Source: Sapria himalayana (Eukaryota; Streptophyta; Magnoliopsida; Malpighiales; Rafflesiaceae). From it: a DNA stretch of 64,000 nucleotides. This document shows positions 55,301-64,000 of the stretch, one piece after another. The stretch spans positions 1 to 64,000 of the forward strand of contig JAREIK010002267.1 in assembly GCA_029783825.1 (NCBI GenBank), in the 5' to 3' direction. Both the position numbers and the translations under genes were made by a program. The first letter of the stretch is position 1. Every line of letters begins with the position of its first letter. The notes under the pieces are model-generated. The model searched no databases. It saw only the letters and a list, made by a program, of their open reading frames with translations, and was not told the origin of the DNA.

Positions 55301-57292
55301 ATAACAAAAAAATTTTTTTTGATATTTTCTCACATTTTCAAATGTTATAACCTTTGAAAATATAATAATTTTAAATTTTTTAAAAATGTGAATACAATAT
55401 TTAGTAATGAGAATCATTATAATTATATATAATATAAACTAAATATAAACAATTTTATTGATAGATATGATATCAATTATCAAAAAATAAATTAATATGC
55501 TATTGTTAATATGATAGATATAAATTAAAATATAATTACAAAACCTAAAATTATTCAAAATCAAAGTAAAATTTATTACCAAATATTAATTTTTGTTTTT
55601 TAGTTTTTACTTCTTTTTATAAGCTTTTTTTTTGATGAAAAATAAATTATTTAAATTATATTTAAGTTTACGAGTTTAAAGTTTTATGTATTTAGGGGCT
55701 TTTGTGTTTAGGAGTTTATAGATTTAAGTGTTTAGGCATTTAGTGGTCTATAAGTATTATTTAAACAATGATATAACAAAAAAATTATTTTTATTCTTTT
55801 TCTCATTTTTTAAGGTTATAACCTTTGAAAATATAAAAATTTATAAATTATTTTCAAATGTAAATATAATATTTAGTTATAATAATCTTAATAAATATAA
55901 GTGATTTAAATTCAATATAAATAGTCACATTGCTAGATATTATAATAATGATCAATAAATAAATTAAAAAACTATTATTAATAAGATAGATATTATTTAA
56001 AATATAATTGCAAAATCTAAATTTTTTCAAAATCAAAGTATATATTTCTAAAAAATAATTTTTTTTAATATTTTGCTTTTTTTATAAGTTTATATTTTTG
56101 TTATTAAAAATAAATTATTTAAATTATATTTGTCTTCCTCATAAATTATTTTGTAATTTATTATTCTATAAATATAAACTAATAAATAATAAAAATAAAT
56201 ATTTAAAATTATAATGAATACAAATAAAATTTAGATTTATTATTTATTATTCAGGATATACAGGATTAATAGTTTAAGTATTTAGGTATTTTTGGGTTTA
56301 GTCATTTAAGTGTTTATGCATTTAGTGATTTTTATTAATTTTTGAAGGTTATAACCTTTGAAAATATAATAATTTTTAATTTTTTTAAAATGTGAATATA
56401 ATATTTAGTTATAATAATCTTGATAATTATATATAATGTAAAATCAATATAAATAATTTTATTAATAGATATTATAGTAATGATCATTAAATAAATTAAT
56501 AAACTATTATTAATTAGAATGATATAATTTAAAATATAATTGCAAAATCTAAAATTATTCAAAATTAAATTAAAATAAATTACTAAATAATAATATTTTG
56601 TTTTAAAAATTTTGCCTCTTTTTATGATCTTATATTTTTTTGATGAAAAATAAATTATTTATATTATATCTGTCTCACTAATAATTTATTTTGTAATTAA
56701 TATTTCTATAAAAATAAACTGATAAATAATTAAAATGAATATTTAAAATTATAATGAATACTAATAAAAATAAGATTTATTATTTATTATTTAGAGTATG
56801 CTGATTTAAAGGCTTATGTATTTATGGGCTTCGCTGTTTAGGAATTTAGTCAATAAGAATTTAGGAATTTTGTGGTTTATAGATTTTATTTAAAAAATCT
56901 AATAACAAAAAAATTATTTTTTTATTTTTTCTTATTTTCAAATGTTATAACCTTTGAAAACTTAATAATTTTTAAATTTTTTTAAAATATGAAAATATTA
57001 TTTTGTTATAATAATCTAAATAATTATATATTATATAAATTCAATATAAATAATTTTTTATAGATATTATGATGACGATAATAAAATAAATTAATAAACT
57101 ATTATTAATAATATAGATATTAAATAAAATTTATTTGCAAAACCTAAAATGATTCAAAATCAAAGTAAAATATATTAATAAGATAGATATTAAATAAAAC
57201 TATTATTAATAAGATAAAATATACAGGTTTAAAAGATTAAATATTTAGGAGTTTTGGGATTTAATAATTTAGTGATTTAAGTGTTTAGGCAT
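52341..57292 (-). repeat. Satellite array, inverted block G
   Basis: Reverse-oriented monomers with palindrome centres near 52457, 53054, 53443, 54183, 54752, 55347, 55818, 56351 and 56947. The 53054-53443 interval is the truncated monomer also seen at 2666-3066. The series 53443-56947 mirrors 20159-16641 (intervals 740/742, 569/589, 595/590, 471/478, 533/530, 596/589). No credible gene. Confidence 0.95.
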
Positions 57293-57300
57293 TTTTAAAG
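57288..57300. other. Satellite orientation switch, inverted to direct
   Basis: Inverted text 'TTAAGTGTTTAGGCATTT' runs directly into direct-orientation text 'TTTTAAAGGTTATAACC'. The breakpoint is about 10 bp from the centre of the conserved palindrome (57304), and about 75 bp that normally separate the two boxes are missing. Microhomology ATTT is possible at the joint. Confidence 0.85.
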
Positions 57301-60300
57301 GTTATAACCAATGAAAATGACGAAAAATTACAATTTATTTTTTGTTATTTTATTGTTTAAATAAAACATATAAACCACTAAATGCATAAAAACATAAATC
57401 ACTAAACTCATAAACGACAAAACTTCTATATACTTAAACAATTAAATTGGTATACATTAATAATAAATCATAAATCTCATTTTAATTTTTATTAAGTGTA
57501 ATTTTAAATTTTTATTTTAATTATTTATCAGTTTATTTTTATAGAAATAATAATTACAAAATAAATTATTAGTTAGACAGATGTATTTTAAATAATTTAT
57601 TTTTTATCAAAAAAATATATATGCTTATAAAAAGTGGCAAAATTTTAATAACAAAAATTTATTATTTTGTAATATATTTTATTTTGATTTTGAATCATTT
57701 TACTTTTTGCAATTATATTTTAATTTATATCATTCTTATTAATAATAGGTTATTAAATATTTATTGATCATTATTATAATATCTATTAATAAAATGATTT
57801 ATATTGAGTTTACATTATATATATTTATTAAGAATATTATAACTAAATATTATATTAACATTTAAAAAAAATTAAAAATTATTATATTTTCAAAGGTTAT
57901 AACCTTCAAAAATTAAAAAAATCAAAAAATTTAATTTTTAACTTTTTTATTCTTTAAATAAAAACAGTAAATCTCTAAAGGCCTAAATACTTATATCACT
58001 AAACCCCAAAACACCTAAATACATAAACTACTAAACTATTATATCCTGAATAATAAATAATAAATAATAAATAATAAATATCAATTTTATTTGTATTCAT
58101 TATAATTTTAAATATATATTTTAATTATTTATTAGTTTATTTTTATAGAATTATAAATTAAAAATAAATTATGTGGAAGACAATTTTAATTTAAATAATT
58201 TACTTTTAATAACAAAAAATATTAACTTATAAAAAGAAGCAAAACATCAAAAAAATTATTATTTACTATTATATTTTACTTTGATTTTGAATAAATTTAC
58301 GTTTTGCAAATATATTTTAAAAAATATCTATCTATTTAATAATAGTTTATTAATTTATTTTTTGATCATTAATATAATATCTATCAATATAATTGTTTAT
58401 ATTGAATTAACATGATATATAATTATTTAGATTATCATAACTAAATATAGTATTCACATATAAAAAAAATTTAAAAATTGTTTTATTTTCAAAGGTTATA
58501 ACCTTCAAAAATGATAAAAAAAACGAGAAAAAATTTTTTGTTATATCATTGTTTAAATAAAACATAATAACTATTAAATGAAAAAATACATAAATCTTTT
58601 AACTCCTAAACTTCGAAGCCCCTAATTACCTAAACCATTAAACTCGTAAATATTAAATATTATTTAAATAATTTATAGAAATATAAATTACAAAATAAAT
58701 TATGAGTGCAAAATATAATTAAAATAATATATTTTTCATCAAAAAAACATATAAGCTTATAAAATGATGCAAAAACCTAAAAAAAGTATTATTTAGTAAT
58801 AAACTTTACTGTGATTTTGAATCATTTTAGGTTTTTTAATTATATTTTAATTTATATCTATCATATTAATAAATGTTTATTAATTTATTTTTTGATAATT
58901 GATATAATTTTAACAATAAAATTGTTTATATTAATTTATATTATATATAGTTATAATAATCATTATTACTAAATATTGTATTCACATTTTTAAAAAATTT
59001 TAAAATTATTATATTTTCAAATGTTATGACATTTTAAAATTTGAAAAAATATCAAAAATAAATTTTTTGTTATTTCATTGTTTAAATAAAAGCTATAAAC
59101 CATTAAATGCATAAATGCTTAAATAAATAACTTCGAAATCTCGAAATCCATAAATAAATAAATTTTTTAAACAGGTATATCCTAAATAATAAATAATAAA
59201 TCTCTTTTTTATTTTTTTCATTATAATTATAAATATTCATTTTTATTATTTATATGTTTATTTTTATATAAATATTAATTACAAAATAAATTATAAGTTA
59301 GAAAAATATAATTTATATAAATTATTTTTCAACAAAAAAGTATAGATAAACTTATTAAAAGAAGAAAAAAATTAAAAACAAAAAATTATTATATAGTAAT
59401 ATATTTTACATTATTTTTGAATCATTTTAAATTTCATAATTATATTTTAATTGATATCTAACTTATTAATAATAGATTATTAATTTATTTTTTGATTATT
59501 ATTAGAAAATTTATCAATAAAAATATTTATATGATATATAGATTTAATAATTATTATAACTAAATATTCTATTCACTTTTGAAAAAAATTTTAAAATTAT
59601 TATATTTTCAAAGATTATAACCTTTAAACATGTGAAAAAAAAAATATTTTTTTATTATTTCTTTGTTTGAATAAAACCTATAAATCACTAAATGCCTAAA
59701 TACTTAAATCAATATACTACAAAATCCCGATATCGCTATATAGATAATCATTTAAACGGGTATATCCTAAATAATAATTAATAAATCTCATTTTTATTTG
59801 TTTTCATTATAATTTCAAAATTCATTTTGATTGTTTAGTTATTTATTTATATATATATATATCCATTATAAAATAAATTGAGTTAAAAATATAATTTATA
59901 AAAATTATTTTTCATCACAAAAAAGATAAGCTTATAAAAAGAATAAAAATTTAAAAATAATTATTATTATTAAGTAATATATCATGCTTTGCTTTTGAAT
60001 TATTTTAGGTTTTGATATTATATTTTAAGTAATATGCAATCTTATTCATAATAGATTTTTAATTTATTTTTTGATAATTATTAGAATATCTATCAATAAA
60101 ATTGTTTATATTGAATATATATGATATATAATTATATTATTATTATTATTTTAAATAAATATTTATTCACTTTTGAAAAAAATTTAAAAATTATAATATT
60201 TTCAAAGTTTATAACCTTTGAAAATATCAAAGAATAATAAAAATAATTTTTTTTTAAATAAAACCTATAAACCACTAAATGCATACGTAGTTAAATCAGT

Positions 60301-61638
60301 AAACTCCTAAACACCATAATGCCTGAATACATAAACCATTAAACTGCTATATACTAAATAATTAATAAATCTAATTTTTATTTCTTTTTATTATAATTTT
60401 AAATATTCATTTTAATTATTTATTAGTTTATTTTTATAGAAATATTTTTTACAAAATAAAGTATGAGTGCGACAAATATAATTTAATTAATTTATTTTTA
60501 ATAAAAAAAATATACGCTTATAAAAGAAGTAGAAATTTAAAAATTAAAAATTATTATCCAGTAATATATTTTACTATAATTTTGAATAAATTTGGATTTT
60601 GTAAATATTTTTAAATTAATATCTATCTTTTTATTAATAGTTTATTAATTTAATTTTTGATCATTATTATATTATCTATTAATAAAATTGTTTATATTGA
60701 ATTTATATGATATATAATTATTAATATTATTAAAACTAAATATTGTATTCACATTTCAAAAAATTATAAATATTATTATATTTTCAAAGGTTATAACCTA
60801 TTAAAATGATAATAAATTATAGAAAATTTTTTTGTTATATTATTTTTTTATATAAAATCTATAAGCCCCTAAAAGCCTAAAAACATAAAACGCTAAACTC
60901 CTAACGACAAACCTCTAAATACTTAAACTATTAAACTGGTATACATTAATAATAAATATTCAATCTCATTTTAATTTATATTCAGTATAATTTTAAATTT
61001 ATATATTAATTATGTATCAGTTTATTTTTATAGAAATATAAATTACAAAATAAATTATTAGTGAGACGGATCTACTTTAAATTAAACTAGTATCCATAAA
61101 TAATAAATAATAATAATAAATAATAAATAATAAATCTCATTTTTTTTATTATAATTCTAAATATTCATTTTAATTATTTATATGTTTATTTATATATAAA
61201 TATTAATTACAAAATAAATTATGAGTTAGACAAATATAATATATATAAATTATTTTTCATTAAAAAAATATAGATGAACTCATTGATAGAAGAAAAAATT
61301 CAAAAACAAAAATTATTATATAGTAATATATTTTTCTTTGCTTATGAATCATTTTAAGTTTTGTAATTATATTTTAATTAATATCTATCTTATTATTAAT
61401 GGATTATTAATTTATTTTTTGATTATTATTAGAATATTTATCAATAAAATTATTTATATTGAATTTATATAATATATAAATATAATGATTAGTATAACTA
61501 AATATTGTATTCACATTAGAAAAAAAATTAAAAATTATTATATTTTCAAAGGTTATAACCTTTGAAAATATCAAAAAATAAAAAAAAATTTTTTTTGTTA
61601 TTTTATTTTTTAAATAAAACCTATAAACCATTCAATGC
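57291..61638 (+). repeat. AT-rich ~600-bp satellite array, block H
   Basis: Direct orientation again. Palindrome centres lie near 57304, 57899, 58498, 59026, 59617, 60211, 60793 and 61555. The last interval is 762 bp because a TAAATAA-type run is expanded near 61098-61134. The block repeats the monomer order of 8.3-11.4 kb and of 36.6-39.1 kb. It ends in TTCAATGC (61631-61638), the presumed left target duplication of hAT copy 4. No genes seen. Confidence 0.95.
58049..58080. repeat. Short TAAATAA-type expansion
   Basis: Four to five units of a 7-bp word replace the usual 'AATAATAAATAATAAATC' of the monomer. A similar independent expansion lies at 61098-61134. Confidence 0.85.
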
Positions 61639-64000
61639 TAGGGGTGCTCATAGGACGGGACGGAATGGGGTTTACAAATCTCTAGTCCCTTCCCACAATT
61701 CGAAGATTTTTTTTTTGAAGATCCAGACCCATCCCATAGGTTAAAAATATCGGGATGGGATGGGATGTAGATCGGGGATTTTGGGTAGGATAAAACGGTT
61801 CTGGGATGTAATGGAGTTCAGACATTTTTTTCAATTTATTTTCTTCAAACCGTTCAAGTAAGTTCATGTCGAAAACTTTTGTTGTACCATTTATTATTCC
61901 TTAGTTATGTATCATTCAAACTCAAATTGGGCCAATTTTGTTTTGTGAAATATGTTGAATACCCCAAACGAGTTCCATTACCTTGTCAAAAGCTTTGATG
62001 TGCAGAAAATGATAGAAATGTTAAATAGAACGAGACCGAGTTGTGTGCTTAATTTGGTTCTTTGTTTTTTTACAAGTTAGCTTTGTTCAACCGAGTGAAA
62101 GTTAACCATAATAGCAATACTATATTTTTTAAAATATTACTTAAAATATTAAGGAATAGCTAAAGATGACCACAAACATCGGTAGCATCAATTACTACTT
62201 AAGTAATTGCTAAAATTAGGCAGCTTAATATAACAAAAAAAAAATACAACTAATAACAACCATGATAATAATCATTTCAAAGGTCCGTCCCGGAATAGCA
62301 ACGAAAATTCAAACCCAATTAATTATCTCTTCTACAACTCCTACCCTTTTCTTGCTCCAATGTAGAAGGACAACCAAAGATTAAAATGTGTTAATCATGT
62401 AGACATAAATTTCTAAGATGAAAGAGTAATAAAAAAACAAAATATTACCGTATAAAATTTAATACACCCATTCCAAATTTAGTTGTCCAACTATAGTTGG
62501 AAGAATATTTGGATCTCGTGACCCCATTGAAAATTGTAATTGAACCATATTTTTATTAAATTGAATGAATAAAATAAGTAAAAGTGAAATTAAAATTTAC
62601 AAATTTTTGTATACTAACCTAATTCATTATCATCAAGGTCTTGAACTAATTTTTCAATTTGAATAGGTTTGTTTGAGCTTCTCAACCAATCTTGTAGACA
62701 TATGATAACTCCAGCTATAATAGGTTTTATAGAACTCCTAAATTTATCTAAAGTTCTTTCCCCATTGCTAAATGTAGATTCGTACCCCACAGTAGATACT
62801 TGATAGCAAATACATCCCTTGCTACATTTACCAAAGAAGGATACCTAACCTCATTTGCATTCCACCAGTTTAGAAGATCAAAATCAATTCTATTTTTTTC
62901 AAGTTTGTCCTACAAGTACCTATCAAACTCTTCCAAAGCTGCAACTTCTTGTTCTTTCTAAATTTCAACAAAAAAATCATCAACATAAGTATCACTACCA
63001 TCAAAGAAATCATCATTTTTTTTCAACATAGTAGAAGAGAAATCATCTTCATTTGATTCATCTTCATTTAAATCTTTATAATCATCCATCATCTCATTTA
63101 AAGCATTTATGACCTTTTCACAAAATTTTTAGCCAATTCTTCTCCATAATGTTAAGTGTACCTAACCTTGAGATATTTGAGCTTATATCTAGGATCGAAC
63201 ACTACAGCTACAAAAAGCATAATATTTGTTGACTGAAAAGAACCCCAATATTTGTTGAATTTATGCCTCATTTTCATCCCCATTTCAGACACCATTATAT
63301 CTCTACTATATTCACAAAGCTCAATTTTTTTTCAAAATTCTAATAATCTCAGGAAAATAAACACTAGAGGTAGAATATTATGAGCCAGAAAATTTACAAG
63401 TTACCTCATAAAAAGTTTTCAAGAAACGAGCCAAAATTTTGTCGTTTGTTAAGTCTCTCTCGGTTGGAATGTTTGAACCAAACTTCTTCAAAAACCTTTT
63501 GTCTTTGTCCTCCAACTTATCAAATTCTTTTTGATATTTTATATCAATTTGTAGCATCAAATAAATTGAATTCTATCTTGTAGGACAATCTAATTGCAAT
63601 GAAGATCCATATGTCAAGTTTGCTTCTTCAACACATAACTTAAACATATATACTCTTTTAGGACTGCTCCTCACATATTTCACCACATTCTAATTTTTTG
63701 AATAGTACCCTCAACTACTGCAATGCCATCTTTGACAATTAAGTTTAGGATATGAGCACAACATCTCATATGAAAATGCTTGCCTCTCAAAGGTACAACA
63801 CTTTTCTTCACAAGCCCTTTTATCAATTATTCAATTGCAACATCATTATTTAATGCATTGTCAATAGTAATACACATCGACTTTCTCAAACCCCATTCAT
63901 TCATGCAAAACTCAATAGCATTTCTAATATTAACTCCAGAATGACTTTTAATTACTCAAATGTTCAAACGCCTTTTATGCATATTCCATTGAGAATCAAT
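61639..64000 (-). mobile_element. hAT transposon copy 4, cut by the window end
   Basis: Starts TAGGGGTGCTCATAGGAC after TTCAATGC and runs colinear with copy 1 for 2362 bp to the window edge, where it is cut inside the catalytic core near the IDSHL block. It has the same orientation as copies 1 and 2. The right end, its target duplication and the N-terminal part of the gene lie outside the window. Confidence 0.95.
62459..64000 (-). pseudogene. hAT transposase pseudogene, copy 4 (partial)
   Basis: Minus-strand remains of the same transposase from the core (cut at the window end) to the last exon. Open remnants include 63378-63560 (DIKYQKEFDKLEDKDKRFL..., ending CKFSGS). Exon 1 ends at 62619 (GAATTAG|GTTAGT). 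The intron acceptor is damaged: TTTTCAA in place of the TTTTCAG of copies 1 and 3 (at about 62527-62528). The last exon ends GAATGGGTGTATTAA (stop 62459-62461). A deletion and stops interrupt the C-terminal region, so this copy is also non-functional. Confidence 0.88.

Noticed and set aside
1..61638. CRISPR-like array
   Set aside because: Repeats are about 600 bp with no short repeat-spacer pattern, and the DNA is eukaryotic.
30048..61646. Repeated independent insertion of hAT into a preferred satellite site
   Set aside because: Shared private variants on both flanks of the copies favour one insertion followed by duplication; site preference alone would not produce them.
1..64000. Organellar origin (plastid or mitochondrial)
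   Set aside because: No organellar genes are seen, and a long satellite array with nested hAT copies is typical of nuclear heterochromatin.

Overview
This window is nuclear DNA of a land plant, most likely an angiosperm. The evidence is plant-style hAT (DAYSLEEPER/RICESLEEPER-like) transposon remains, degenerate plant-type telomere heptamers and a plant-type LTR. I cannot name the species. No intact host gene, rRNA, tRNA or CRISPR array is visible. Nearly all of the window is one extremely AT-rich complex satellite with a basic monomer of about 600 bp; I count about 84 monomers. Elements inserted in it stand out by their higher GC.

The satellite monomer has recognisable parts: (i) a box of about 90 bp made of degenerate CCTAAA-type words every 7-9 bp, resembling plant telomeric CCCTAAA; (ii) AT-rich filler with spaced A-tracts and often the palindrome TATAAGCTTATA; (iii) a conserved TGATCA segment; (iv) a strict palindrome, TCAAAGGTTATAACCTTTGA at its core, present nearly once per monomer. 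Spacing between palindrome centres is mostly 585-602 bp. A long class of about 735-765 bp carries an internal duplication of about 150 bp, and short classes lie near 530, 480 and 390-430 bp. Monomer variants recur in fixed order, which is higher-order-repeat behaviour.

Layout: satellite in + orientation 1-39.92 kb, inverted 39.92-57.29 kb, + again 57.29-61.64 kb. Interruptions: a solo-LTR-like element (11803-12381); hAT copy 1 (30056-33750, gene on the minus strand); a truncated hAT end, copy 2 (39132 to about 39577); hAT copy 3 (41126-44821, gene on the plus strand); a 2.4-kb non-satellite block (49915-52340) with an interstitial telomere-like tract and degenerate repeats; and hAT copy 4 (61639 to the window end, cut off).

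The three longer hAT copies carry the same broken transposase gene: BED-type zinc finger, RNase H-like core, acidic linker, hAT C-terminal dimerisation region and a small last exon behind a 91-bp intron. None is intact. All four copies sit at the same position of the same monomer variant and share private flanking variants, so one insertion was probably amplified together with the array. Copies 1 and 3 are mirror images: the stretch of about 16.2-34.6 kb and the inverted stretch of about 39.9-57.3 kb read as one large, eroded inverted duplication around a 5-kb spacer. The most interesting content is this architecture and the palindrome plus telomere-like box of the monomer, rather than any protein system.
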